Origin: Manduca sexta
Lineage: Eukaryota; Arthropoda; Insecta; Lepidoptera; Sphingidae
DNA length: 64,000 nucleotides
Assembly: GCF_014839805.1 (NCBI RefSeq)
Contig: NC_051123.1
Location: 11,018,727-11,082,726, forward strand
Direction: 5' to 3'
Part shown: positions 22,564 through 33,670 of the stretch, one piece after another
Layout: every line of letters starts with the position of its first letter
Position numbering within the stretch: position 1 is the stretch's first letter
Translations under genes and position numbers: made by a program
Notes under the pieces: model-generated
The model's input: the letters and a program-made list of their open reading frames with translations, nothing else
What the model was told of the DNA's origin: nothing
Database searches by the model: none

Positions 22564-22863
22564 TTAAATCGGAACCCAAAAGACCGGCTGCCAGACTTCA
22601 AGACACTGTGAGCTCATTCTGCGTAGATCGGAACACCAACAGCTAAAATTTAAAAAATTTAAAAAAGTTGTATAATTGTAAAATGTAGGTAGATATTGTA
22701 ACTTTCACTTTACGGATGAACAACACCTCAGTCCCCCCCGTGACCATGAAGGCTGCAAAGTCTTCGAAACGTCGGGAGAAAATAAAATACGAACACCGCG
22801 ATAAAATCCGAAAATTAGTTTAATTTCAATGTCTAACATTCGCGTAAACATAAGAAATCATTA
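22564..22863 (+). repeat. PLE untranslated region and unit 3' end (pseudo-LTR part)
   Basis: Runs from after the endonuclease stop to CATTAT at 22863, where solitary fragments elsewhere in the window end at the same base. It contains the AT-rich tract GTTGTATAATTGTAAAATG, the hairpin/GAAAC motif, and the ATG of the next unit at 22829. Confidence 0.75.
22738..22782 (+). ncRNA. Hammerhead-ribozyme-like remnant in PLE untranslated region
   Basis: GAAGGCT-GCAA-AGTCTTC (22748-22765) forms a 7-bp stem with a GNRA-type loop. GAAAC then GTC follows directly (22766-22773), like hammerhead GAAA and cleavage triplet. GTCGGG (22771-22776) can pair with CCC..GAC upstream as stem I. PLEs of many animals carry hammerheads with very short stem III. 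The 5' core CUGANGA is absent here (sequence ACCATGA), so activity is doubtful. Confidence 0.35.
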
Positions 22864-25073
22864 TGCAAACCAGTACGGACTGGAACTTGCCAACAAAATA
22901 CGCCGGTTGGAGAATTTGAAAACCAAGCGCGCAAGATTCTGCACATCATTGAATTTCTTGAAGAGATGTCGTGACCACAATCTCATCCCTACGTGTGTCA
23001 AGCTATCACCTAAGAAATACATACGAGGGAGCGCTAAAATTCTTAACCAGGCGAGTACAAAACTGTTACGAGCTACCATACACGAAACACGATCCGACCT
23101 CCAGTACATAAATAATTGTGTTGAGATTATATCCAATGAATTGAAGACAGAGTTATCAGCATTTGATTTTAAAAAATTGCATCGAGACCTTAAATAAGCG
23201 CGAAACCTCAAAATATAATGAATGCAAAAATAAACATATAATAAAATACAACAAATTACTATCAAAATTAAATGTTGATAATCTTAAAAACACCGAGTGT
23301 AGGAATGGAACGTGCGCGACCATAGATAAGATACACTCCCGCGCAAACCATGGACAACGCGCAGTAATAAATCTGTCAAAACAAACATTGGACGAAAACA
23401 CAATTCAGGTTTTATCGAAAGGCTTAAATTTTGCTGTTACTCCACGAAGGATACCGTATGAAGACATTATTTGCAATGTTGAGAATAGTCTCTTCAAAAA
23501 TAACTTGAAACAGGAAGATTCGGAGGCGATACGCCAGGACATTTCGTCAATTTTGCGTCAAAAGAAAGTGCCGAAACCAAATCTTCCAAAACACGAATAT
23601 ATCGCTTTAAAGAACTTGCGATCGATGAAGGACCTTACCATTCTCCGTGCAGATAAAGGAAATGCGACAGTAGTAATGGATACGTCAGACTACAATAATA
23701 AAATGGAACAACTTTTATCGGATGTAAGTACGTATAAAATAGTCAAATCAGACCCGACTACCAAAGTATTAAAGGCTACTAGCTCTTTAATAAAAGATTA
23801 CTCCGATAAGTTAAATCTTGACGTAAACTTGCTCGTTCCTTCGTGTGCAAAACCGCCTAAACTGTATGGGTTGCCGAAAATACACAAATTAAATGCTCCG
23901 CTACGTCCCATTGTGAGTCAAATCGACACACCAACCTACAGATTGGCTCAGCACGTAGCAAAAGTGCTTTCACCACTTAGAGGAAACACTAGAGCGTCTG
24001 TGAAGGATTCATACCAATTTGTCAGTGATATTAAAGACCTAAAATTAGCTGACAATGAAACTATGGTCAGTTTTGATGTCCAGTCTCTCTTTACGAGCTT
24101 ACCAGTACAAGATTGCATCAGAATTGTATCTAAGAAGTTAGCAGAGAATAACATTCCTGTGGAATATGCAGAACTACTCCAACATTGCCTTACATCTGGC
24201 TATATGTTGTGGAATAATCAGTTCTATGTACAAGTTGAGGGGTAGCGATGGGCTCCCCTGTATCTCCGGTAGTCGCCGATATATTTATGGAAGACTTCGA
24301 GGAGACAGCCCTGAGTACAGCCCCGGTCACTCCAAGGTTTTATAAACGGTACGTAGACGATACTTTCACAATTTTACCATCTGATAAAGTAACTGCATTT
24401 TTAAATCACCTTAACTCCATCAACAATAAAATCCAATTTACTATGGAGTTAGAACACAATAAATCTCTTGCTTTCTTAGATGTTTTAATCATCCGTAATC
24501 CTAATCAGACCTTAAGTCATACTGTATATCGGAAACAGACCCATACTGATAAATATCTGAACGGTGAATCTCATCACCACCCAAAACAGTTAGCTACCGT
24601 GGGCAAATCTTTGTTTCAGAGAGCACAAGGAATCTGTGACGAGAAACACCTGGCCGCTGAGCTGCAACATGTCAAGCAAGTACTGCGAGACAACAAGCTC
24701 CAAATTCCACGCCGCCGTCACAGAAACCGAGTGAAACCAGCCACAGTTGAACGTGTTCCGGTTGTATTACCATATGTAAGAGGAGTCACCGACAAGATTG
24801 GCTACATCCTGAAGCGTGCTTCCATAAAAACTTATTTTAAGCCGCCTAAGAAGATTAGTCAATTTTACCACCTGTCAAGTGTCACATACCTCTACAAGAA
24901 CCGGGAGTATACAAAATAGATTGCAACTGTGGCCTCTCTTATATCGGGCAAACAAAAAGAAATATAGGGACCCGCGTAAAAGAACATATAGCTGACGTGA
25001 AACACCGACGCTCGACGAAGTCTGCAGTCGCTGAACACTCTGAGGGAGGCGCCAATCATTATCTGCGACTAGA
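22829..25073 (+). pseudogene. PLE reverse transcriptase / GIY-YIG endonuclease, three frame breaks
   Basis: Begins MSNIRVNIRNHYANQYG at 22829. Segments: frame of 22829 to about 23170; frame of 23163-24245; frame of 24248 to about 24866; then a third frame to 25073. RT motifs in order: GLPKIHK..PLRPIVS (the PLE-specific motif before A), SFDVQSLFTSLP (motif A), MGSPVSPVVADIFME (motif B) and YVDD (motif C, catalytic Asp pair). The endonuclease starts GVYKIDCNCGLSYIGQT: GVY and YIG catalytic strands with a Cys-x-Cys between, then R and EH. It is cut off before the family's C-terminus. Breaks coincide with A6 (23171-23176), G4 (24239-24242, before the motif B Ala-Met) and T4 (24863-24866). Apart from these about 740 codons are open. 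Confidence 0.88.
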
Positions 25074-25345
25074 TGAGAAAAAAATGATTTATATAATAAA
25101 TAAATCAACACCCTCCGTCTAATCTGTCCATTGAATACTCTAATTATTGTACTGAAAAACTGGCTTGAGTTTTATAAATCATCCCCCAGATAAGCTACGT
25201 AATTAGGAGTGGCTGGGTGGATGCTTTTTTCCTAATTAAAAATAAATATCAAATGAACCTCGCAAATCTTGGCGCTTCGATGTATGTGAGTTGTAAGTAA
25301 GTATTGGTTCCGTATACAATGGTTAACTTAATACAATAAATGTTA

Positions 25346-25530
25346 TCTACCATATTATAAAACAAAGTCCCCATTTCTGTTTGTTTTTATGTGTTTGATT
25401 TTCTCAAAATTTACTGAGCAGATTTGTATGAAATTTGGTATGGTGATAGTTTAAGATCCTAGTAAAGTTATAGGCTACTTTTTATCCTGGAATACGCCCT
25501 TACGCGGGCGGTGCCGCGAGCAAAAGCTAG
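25346..25530 (+). mobile_element. Helitron, short non-autonomous copy
   Basis: Begins TCTACCATATTATAAAAC after an A and ends CTAG before a T, the A/T insertion rule of Helitrons. A hairpin CGCGG-GCGGTG-CCGCG (25503-25518) ends 8 nt before CTAG. The 5' text resembles the abundant lepidopteran Lep1-type Helitrons. No coding capacity. Confidence 0.85.
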
Positions 25531-25553
25531 TTAATAATATTTTTCAAATAAAC

Positions 25554-25800
25554 TTTTCTAAAGTTATGTGTGTATTCTTTGTGAATTATTGTTCGCCTTA
25601 ACGATGAAGGAAAACATCGTGAGGAAACCTGCACACCTGACATATTGTCTATAGAAATTTGAAGGTGTGTGAAGTCTACCAGTCCGCACTAGGCCAGCGT
25701 GGTGGACTAAGGCCTAAACCCTCTCAGTAGTAGAGGAGGCCTGTACCCAGTAGTGGGACAGTATATAATACAGGGCTGATATTATTATTAATAATATTTT
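25554..25800 (+). mobile_element. SINE-B, head missing
   Basis: Starts AAAGTTATGTGTGTATTC and ends GGGCTGATATTATTATTAA. It follows the 25346-25530 Helitron. A degraded piece at 25812-25862 (GGGGCTGTTCCCAGCAGTGG) lies beyond. Confidence 0.7.
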
Positions 25801-26319
25801 TTTTTTGTTGGACTAAATCCTGAAGCCTAAGTAGGGGCTGTTCCCAGCAGTGGGATATATACCTCACATACAATTGGAATTATTCATACATTTCCTTCGA
25901 TTTCCATTTGATAAGCGACAATTTTTTTTTATAGCACAGTCATCTTGTTTAACGTTAAATGATCACCAATTAAAGTTCCAAAATACCAGCCGAATAATGA
26001 ATTCGCTTTAAAAAAACATAGATTTATTACAAAACCAGATTATCTCCAATGACCATCAAAGTTGCATTTTTAAGTCCTTCCTTGTGCCCGCCGCGGGCAC
26101 TTTGTTAATGCAAGAATTTTGAAGGTTTTTATATTTCAAGGGGACCCTAAAATTATCTCACTTAAGAAGGGTATCAAATCGATTTTTCATTAAATAAGTA
26201 ATGACGTTAGGGGATCTGGTTTATTACGTTATCTTAATTATTTATCTGCAAATTTAAATGTAAATTATTTGATTGGTTGGGAAATAAAACATCTAATGTG
26301 AAATCAACTAAGGAGTACA

Positions 26320-26564
26320 TATCACTCTTAATAAAATAATGACCTATTTCAAAATTATTAATTTGTGGCAGTCGTCGGAAAACTAATTTAGTTTGCTACC
26401 TTTTTTTTTGAAGCTACAAAATTGAGCTTATTAAAGATAGGTAAAAAATGAAACCTATAGCATGAAAAAAAGGGAAAAAACTAAAAGGTCGCAAACAGAA
26501 ATTGGTTGCTTGACGTTACCCACAAATTGGCAATTTTTGTCATTATTTTATTAAGAGTGCGATA
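26320..26564. mobile_element. Fold-back MITE
   Basis: ACTCTTAATAAAATAATGAC (26324-26343) recurs exactly in reverse complement at 26539-26558. The inverted similarity continues inward for about 90 bp per arm (AATTTGTGG.. and ..TTAGTTTGCTACC against GGTCGCAAAC..). The spacer is about 70 bp. The target duplication is unclear (possibly TA). Confidence 0.65.
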
Positions 26565-26624
26565 TATAGTATAGCTTCGGTTTAACGTATCTTGGGTTTG
26601 ATTCCCAGGTCATAAGCTCGTGTT

Positions 26625-26850
26625 TGGTAGGATATATTTTATATCCGCCCGGATAGCGACCACCGTACACAAGGTGTTAAACCCGCCATAGTGGCCAACG
26701 TGTGTCGGGTTCCGGGATCAGCCTGTGTATATCAAGTTCCAACAGGCCGGCATATCGACTGCCGAGGGGTAATCATCTCTCGTCAGTCGACATTCTATTG
26801 GACACCACTCCATTTACCATGAGGTGCAATGAGGACACTGCCGTACGCAT
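26625..26850 (+). repeat. Rep-D copy
   Basis: GGTAGGATATATTTTATATCC, CCGCCATAGTGGCCAACG, GTCAGTCGACATTCTATTGG, CATTTACCATGAGGTGC. Confidence 0.68.
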
Positions 26851-26927
26851 CTAAAGAAACATGTTTAGATGCTTATTGTAGATCTATTCTAATTACAGAT
26901 TACGTGATGGCAACGGAATAAAATTGT

Positions 26928-27214
26928 ATAATGATTTCTTCTTTACGCGAATGTTAGACATTGAAATAAAACTATTTTTACAGATTTTATCGCGGCTTTT
27001 ATTATAATTTTCTCCCGTTTCAAAGACTGCAGCCTTCTTGGTCACAGCGGACTGAGGTGTTGTTCATCCGCAAAGTCAAAGTTACAATATCTACCTACAT
27101 TTTACAATTATACAACTTTTAATTTTTTTTAGCTGTTAGTAGTCCGATCTACGCAGAATGAGCGCACAGTGTCTTGAAGTCTGGCAGCCGGTCTTTTGGG
27201 TTCCGATTTAATTA
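26928..27214 (-). mobile_element. Solitary PLE untranslated-region fragment
   Basis: Reverse complement of 22561-22863 with scattered differences. It starts at the common terminus ATAATGATTTCTT and includes a hairpin/GAAAC region with a two-base loop loss. It extends to the equivalent of the endonuclease stop. No flanking duplication was seen. Confidence 0.8.
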
Positions 27215-27677
27215 ACAACATTTTGGAATGGCAAGATACAAAGAAAAAGAAATATTACTAAACAAGTAAATTTTATCTGACTATTCTAATATCATGTGTC
27301 GTTAAGTTCTAAAATAGCATGCATGACTATTGCATTTTCCATTTCCCAACTCTAATAAGCATACCCAAGAGCACAAACTAGTGAAGGGAATTTGATATGA
27401 ATCTTTAATTTTCCAAATTTATTAAAACGCTAAGCGAACTCCGCGTTCAAACAGCAATATTTTTAACGACGGAGGTTAGGCGTAGTGATGGGACTGTTAT
27501 CGATAAAATATATTTTAAACTCACAATTTGTACGAAATTTATTAGTAATCATTAATGAATAATCATTACGAGTTAAAATATGTATAATATACCAGAGACC
27601 TTAAATTACAATCCTCAATTAATTAATAAGTTATTTTATTTGCGATTTACTTATTAGCTATTTAAATTTTTATATAC

Positions 27678-28057
27678 ATTTTGACATTGCATTACTAATT
27701 GAAACGACATTCTTATCTAAAAAAACACTTTACCTATATAATAAGGTACTCGAACCGTAGCTGTACAAAAAGTGTAAGTTTCGAACAAAATAAATATTAT
27801 TAAAAAAGTGATTTTAATTTCACACCCTAAAGTCTTTGCTAATTCTAAGACATTTCATCTCGGCGGCACCATCATTTTCAGTCAGAAATACACTCACGCG
27901 CACGCCACATTCAAACTAAACAACAAAATAATAAGAAAATCAGAAAACTAAAACCAGGTTTTTTGGCGAAATTATTCGTAATTCATGAATAACTTTTGTC
28001 AAAATATTAACAGAGGTATAGAAGTATATTATTTCTTTAGTAACGCAATGTAAAAAT
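27678..28057 (+). mobile_element. MITE-380 family copy 1
   Basis: 380 bp beginning ATTTTGACATTGCATTA and ending TAACGCAATGTAAAAAT, imperfect inverted ends of about 30 bp. It shares its interior (TTTCGAACAAAATAAATATTA and AGAAATACACTCACGCGCAC) with 62699-63080. No flanking duplication found. Confidence 0.65.
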
Positions 28058-28589
28058 AAATCTGTACAAAACTGTCTACAATTTTAAATTGTAAAGCATT
28101 AACATTGTTCATCGTCACTTTATCCCTCCGATATTAATTACTCTAGATACTTTTTGACCCGACCATTTAAGTTTATCATAAAATAGTATGTAATATATTA
28201 ATTATCCTCTACATATACAAGGGTAGGCAGAAACAAATGAATTTATTAATTTATAGCAATTCTAATAAGTCATTCACTGCGCCTGCGCGTGATCTCTTAA
28301 TTGAGTAGACCTATAACAGTCGGCTATATCCTTAGTTATCATCGACGATTATAAACGATTGTGAGAAATGAGATATCTGACTCCAACTGGGATATCTTTT
28401 TTATGTTATAGGGGTCAAATGCGCTAGGGTTCTCTTGATGGTAGGTGGTCACCGCCGCGCATGACCATCTGCAATACTAGGGGCATAGATGCGGTGCCGG
28501 TCTTTTTAGGTTTTTGACTTGCCAGTGTCATTGGATAAGGAGAGTGGAGTAAAGAGGAAGAAAGACGGTTTTATAAATTGTGTCTTTTA

Positions 28590-28796
28590 TACTGGCATGA
28601 GTGGTAAGTGGAGTGGTCCAATAGAATGTCCCTCGACAGTCGACACAATTATGCCGGCCTGTTGAAACCGGATATACACAGACTGATCCCGGAACGCGAC
28701 ACACTTACGTACGCCACTATGGCGGGTTTTAACACCTGATATACAGCGGTCGCTATCCAAGCGGATAAAAAATATATCCTACCGCCAGCAAAATAT
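28590..28796 (-). repeat. Rep-D copy
   Basis: GAGTGGTAAGTGGAGTGG, TTATGCCGGCCTGTTGAAACC, ATATATCCTACCGCCAGC. Confidence 0.68.
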
Positions 28797-29216
28797 TTAT
28801 AAATACTGCTTACAACCAGATTTAAAAACTATGTCATACGCCATCTCGGGTGTCAAATTAATGGAAACCGTTTTAAACCACTCGAGTACAATTAAAAACT
28901 AATCAACGACTGTAAGGCAATAAAATGATGACAGTATAGTCGAGTTATGTGATGATGATATGCACTGATTGATGAGACCAATACAATACAATCAATTCGC
29001 TGACAATCTATTGGGGGACGATTGACTTGCAGCGAGAGGTTTCGTTAAGACAAAAAAAGATTATATTAAATAAGGTGCCGGTGTTGAACAAATCTGGCTT
29101 GATGGCGATTTGTTCTTGTATTTTGTAGTCAATATACTCACAGAACTCACGCGTTACGCATCCCTTTTTGATTCCTATTCCTTCCCTTCAAAATCTATCA
29201 GCAGAGTCATATTATT

Positions 29217-29276
29217 TATGTATGTTTGTTCGTTTGTATGTATGTATGTACGTATTTATGTATGTGGGCATATTTA
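29217..29276 (+). repeat. (TATG)n-like microsatellite
   Basis: Imperfect GTATGTATGTATG tract with C and T interruptions. Confidence 0.7.
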
Positions 29277-29302
29277 TATGACGTACCTTTTATATTTTTA
29301 AT

Positions 29303-29475
29303 TGATTTCAGTCTTGTTTGTTAATGTTCTCTCCACCACCTTCTCTCGTTGTGTACACCTACCTCTTTAGTCTCTGCACCACCTAAAGGTCGACTGGTAG
29401 AGAATGCCTTCGGCTTTAAGTCCGCCTTTATACTCTTTGTATATAAAGTGTAATAAATAAATAAAATAAAATAAA
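29303..29475 (+). mobile_element. LINE 3' end, A-rich tail
   Basis: CACCTAAAGGTCGACTGGTAG, AATGCCTTCGGCTTTAAGTCC, ending TAATAAATAAATAAAATAAA. A common lepidopteran LINE 3' untranslated type; a related piece lies at 42735-42900. Confidence 0.6.
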
Positions 29476-30479
29476 TATTTTTGGCAGCATAGGCTGAGTA
29501 TTTCATGACCTCTGAGTTAGTATTTACAAACTAGAACGAATACCAAAGTCACTCCGTCAATTATATATCAAATTAACGGTAATCAAATAAGTATCTGTAT
29601 TAGCTAGATATTTGCTCGCAAATGGTACAACAAACCCAAAACTAGACATAGGTGGAGATAATCTCGATGCAAGCCATTAAATAACAAGTAAAAATACAGT
29701 TCTAAATAATAAAGCAAGATATATAAGGCGAAGACATCAACAGGATTTCAAGATTGATTATTATGCCTAGCATTTGCTTGATGCAATTAATGCTATAAAA
29801 CTAGTTTTCGATCCAGGCCATTTAGACCTTAACCTGCTTGTTAAGGTTAAAACGGTTTAGCAATTTTCTCAGATATTATGTCGTTAAGATTTAATATTAG
29901 AAAACTTGTGATGAAACAGCATTCCTCAAAATTACTAGGTAGATTTCTGCATTTGACTTCGTTAATGTGGTATTGTTTTATTTATTTTCATCAATAAGGA
30001 GCAATGTATTGAAAACAGTATATTTCATTGTCTGAAAAAAATATTCTCAATGTACCGAGAACATAATTGTAGAATTCTCACTTAATAGTCTTTAGCCTCG
30101 CCAAGAGAGCAAGTGCATATCATCATAGCCAGTCTATCTTTACAATGATATGATGATGCTATCCTATTGTTATATTGAATAAGTTCCAAGTCCAAGCTAC
30201 TGAAGTGTGTTTCTTCTAATCAAGACACAAAAAGTTGTCCAACCTGTAAGTAGGATATAGAACGAATGTGGGCCACGTTATTTTGTACTAAATCAAAGCC
30301 ATACTAAATTTTATTGAGATCTTTTGGGTAGTATTGCGATCAGAGACGCAGATAGATGCGGCGGGGACTTTGTTTTAAAATATATTTTTGAGACATTTTT
30401 GTGAGGAACAAGTCCGTCATATATTGTTGTGTAACTTTAGCCGCTTATGCAGCGTTTGCAACAGAAGCCCTTAAAAGAA

Positions 30480-30672
30480 ATATTTCTTTCCATTTTTGTA
30501 AAAAATTTCATTGATGCTCCTATTGGTTACAGCTTGACGTTATATATCCTTCCTTGATAACTAGGCTATCTACACTAGAATTTTTCAATTCGCACCAGCA
30601 GTTCCTGAGATTAGCGCATTCTAACAAACTCGTCAGCTTTATGCAAAAGTATAGATTTATTCATTTATGATT
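30480..30672 (+). mobile_element. LINE/MITE-like 3' motif
   Basis: AGTTCCTGAGATTAGCGCATT, AACAAACTCGTCAGC, TAGATTTATTC. A similar piece (AAATTAGCGCATTCAAACAAA) lies at 58972-59032. Confidence 0.45.
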
Positions 30673-31705
30673 TTTTGATGTGAAAAAAAAAGCATACATG
30701 TTCGTATTAAAACAGTCGACAATTATCGGTTCGGCCCACCGTTTCGCATCGAACATGACATCATCGGTGATTGTAACACGAACTGAACTATTAAATTCAA
30801 TTATTCTACATTGGTGTCAAATTTATTGCCTTTAGTGTTTTTATTTACAGACTAATTTGACCGCCAGAGGTCGACGTAAATTTTATTATAGAACTAAGTA
30901 GTAATGTGAAGGGTCTTCGGATAGTGTTATGCGTCTTATTTTTTAAATAGTGCATTGAATATTGCTTATTCCTCTGTTATGTCCAACGAATCTACCAACT
31001 CTGCTGACCCATCATGGAACCGACCTTGAATATACACAACATGGCCCAATTGCAAAACTGCTGAATGTCTCAGAATGACGAGTGTAACGGGCAACATTTA
31101 TGGAATTCAAAGCCAATTAGTAAGTTACTTTTTAAATAATTTACATGACGTTAGTTGATACTGTTTATATATCGTTGTCTTGCTGTTACAAGGTCCTATG
31201 TTAGTTTCCGTTTATGTTGCAAAAAAAATTTTTTTTTTTGTTGGTATAAATAATAATAATTAATTATTTCTCGTTTATTTACTTTTCCGGATTATTGAAA
31301 AAAACAACATAGAACCATGTAACAGTGTGCTAGCAATATGTGACGCATTTATCGGACATTAAGTTATATTTTTTTACAAATATTAATTAACCTGTATAAA
31401 AACTCACAACGTAATACTTTATAGGTTAAACTAATTGTCTCATACAAATATCGATATTCAACTATCGATAACTTCACCGCACAACGCGCCCATCCCTCCA
31501 CTGGGTACGCGATAGGAAATTAAAATTTTCCTCTTCATTTAAAAAGAAGCAGTGCCCGAGGCTAACTCCTTAATGCTGGTATACATCCATTCGAGACTTA
31601 TACATCTTATTTATCGATGTGGTTTGAATTACTTTACGGTACTTTTATAAATGTAAAGATATTATTTGGAGGGTAGTGCTTTGTACTACCTAGATAATAG
31701 CTGAC

Positions 31706-31936
31706 TGTCTCGGTGGCGTAGTTGTACTGTATACGCGGTACGGCAGCGCTCTGAAGTCCTGGGTTCGATTCCGGGTCGGGCGAAATGATATTTGGGTTTT
31801 TCTGCTCAATATCAGCCCGGAGTCTGGAATTCGTGCCCGATGTGCCCATGGGCTCGCCCCCTATCACATCATGGGACGGAACACACTTGGCGAAAAGTGG
31901 ATAAATGCGTGATGATGTGTGTGTGTGTGTGTGTGT
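31706..31936 (+). mobile_element. SINE-A, best-preserved head
   Basis: CTCGGTGGCGTAGTTGTACTG (A-box-like) and GGGTTCGATTCCGGGTCGGG (B-box-like), then the CAGCCCGGAGTCTGGAATT body, ending in a (GT)n run at about 31915-31936. Confidence 0.75.
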
Positions 31937-32019
31937 AGTGTTTTGTATCAGGTTTGATGGCAGCTATAGTAGATGATGTTTTCGGATAATGAGCTATATT
32001 ATAAAAAAGTTCTGAAGGA

Positions 32020-32070
32020 ACAAACATAAAAAAATACAGTCCAATTGAGAATCGTCCTCGGTTAAAAGTA
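32020..32070 (+). mobile_element. Rep-M 3' fragment
   Basis: GAACAAACATAAAAAAATAC, AGTCCAATTGAGAATCG, GGTTAAAAG. Confidence 0.45.
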
Positions 32071-32382
32071 GGTTAAAAGTAGGTTGATGATCTATATAGG
32101 AAGGTTTGTATTGTCTATTTTTGTCACCAAGCTAGTATACTAAATTATTTTTCCAATACAAAAACTTACGAATCTTAGACAGGGGCCTATTTTTACACAA
32201 CTATATATCCTTTTTAATGAATAAATAATACTTTTTTTTATCATCTTTATTTAATGAATATGCTTGGGGGCTTTTAATCTACAAAATTATGCCAGCCTCG
32301 TTGTAAAAAACTAATTTAACAGAAAAGGAAACATTTTGTCCATTTTAGTTTGCTATATATTTATACTTACTGTCAAAGACTG

Positions 32383-32720
32383 GCCGAAGTCTGGAATTTG
32401 GGCCCGATATTCCTTATCGCCCCCTGCTTCATTGTGGGATTTAATAAATATGGCGGAAAGTGTGCCAGCTACGCCTCTGTCTCTCTCTGTTCTGCCTTCA
32501 CTTCTGAAGGGATAGGCAGAAGTTCAACCAGGGCGTATACTTCCGCCTGTGTATTTCATCCCATGATGTGATAGGGGGCGAGTCTAACGACGTACAAGGT
32601 GCAAACTCAAGACTCCGGGCTAATATTGAGCATAAAACTCAAACATCACTTTTCCCGCCCCGGGGATCGAATCTAAAGCCTCAGTCGTACCGTAATATAA
32701 CTACGTCATTGAGACGCCTA
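32383..32720. mobile_element. Two SINE-A copies, tail to tail
   Basis: 32383-32501 reads plus (CGAAGTCTGGAATTTGGGCC, CTGCCTTCAC). 32502-32720 reads minus (AGGGATAGGCAGAAGTTC, CCCATGATGTGATAGGGGGC, ACTACGTCATTGAG). Confidence 0.65.
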
Positions 32721-32724
32721 GAAA

Positions 32725-32935
32725 CAAAGTTAATACTAGAAGAATCACAAAGTAACGCCCGGTTACTGGCAAGCGCAGCGTTGGACGTCCACCTGCAAGG
32801 ACAGATGACTTGATAAAGATCACAGGAACATGGATGTATGCAGGCCGCTTTCGACAAGTCCGTCTGGAAATCTTTGGAGGAGGCCTATGTCCAGCAGTGG
32901 ACTTTATGTGGCTGAGGATGATGATGATGGTGAAC
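32725..32935 (+). mobile_element. RTE LINE ORF2 C-terminus and tail
   Basis: CGTTGGACGTCCACCTGC, then TGGATGTATGCAGGCCGC, then GGAGGCCTATGTCCAGCAGTG, ending (GAT)n. Decayed coding text for the RTE C-terminus (WMxAA..WxxLEEAYVQQW). Confidence 0.7.
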
Positions 32936-33059
32936 GACTGGCTATAGATTTACATACAAATATTCCTCCAAAAAATAGATATATTTACTCGTGAACAGAG
33001 TAGGTCTGATTGGCTAATATAATCTTATTTTTTTAATCATGGCAAAGGAATCCCACTTT

Positions 33060-33193
33060 ACTTGGTAAGCAAAGTGAGGCCAAAATGTGTCGATTAACGA
33101 GAGATGATTATCCCTCGTCAGTCGACACAATTATGCCGGCTTGTTTGTAATCAGATGTAAAGATGATTTCGAAGCGCGACTTACATGCTATAT
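33060..33193 (-). repeat. Rep-D fragment
   Basis: CGATTAACGAGAGATGATTA, TCGACACAATTATGCCGGC. Confidence 0.55.
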
Positions 33194-33670
33194 TACCTAC
33201 CCTTACATATTATGTATAGAAAAAAACTTCTGCAATCACGACGGACGTCAAAAACACGGCAAAATCAACTCATTCAAAACACAAGAGAAGTACCAAAGTT
33301 TCTTACAAGTTATTATAAAGTCGTTCGCATATGCAAGTTCCAGCATTCAATACACTGAAGAAATTAATTGAGCAGAGCTTTCAAAGAAAACTGATGCGCC
33401 AAGCGATTGCAGTCTGAAACTCAAAGGTGTAAGGTCCAAAATCGCCCGCAGCCAATGTTTTCAAAAGTCCAATGCATTACCGAAAAGAACGTTTGAGATT
33501 TCGGTAAAAATACGTCTCAATTATGGTGTAAGTTTGGTTTTGAAAAGTTTATTGCGCTCTTTGAGGCGTGGAGGTGGTGGATTTACACAGCACCTTGAGA
33601 ACCTTAAACCTATTTTTGGTATATTTATTCTTACTTGATTACTTTGAATTTGCTTGTGGTATAATAGTGT

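Larger units (their letters stand above)
22300..25073 (+). mobile_element. Penelope-like element with terminal 125-bp direct repeat
   Basis: 22300-22424 and 24949-25073 read identically, forming a short direct repeat at the two ends. Order: end of an upstream unit (GIY-YIG C-terminus plus untranslated region, 22300-22863), then RT and the start of the endonuclease. This is the usual tandem or pseudo-LTR arrangement of Penelope-like retroelements. The right unit stops inside the endonuclease domain, so the copy lacks its own C-terminus and 3' region. Identity of the ends implies a recent event. No clear target-site duplication was found. Confidence 0.88.
28058..31705. other. Gene-free stretch, few repeats
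   Basis: Holds Rep-D, a LINE tail and the 30.5 kb motif. A TATCGATA pair lies at about 31448-31469 (ATATCGATAT and TATCGATA). No gene seen. Confidence 0.4.

Noticed and set aside
29110..29301. Open frame rich in MYVC repeats
   Set aside because: Product of the TATG microsatellite.
31709..31780. tRNA-like sequence
   Set aside because: A- and B-box-like blocks but no cloverleaf. Head of a SINE-A.
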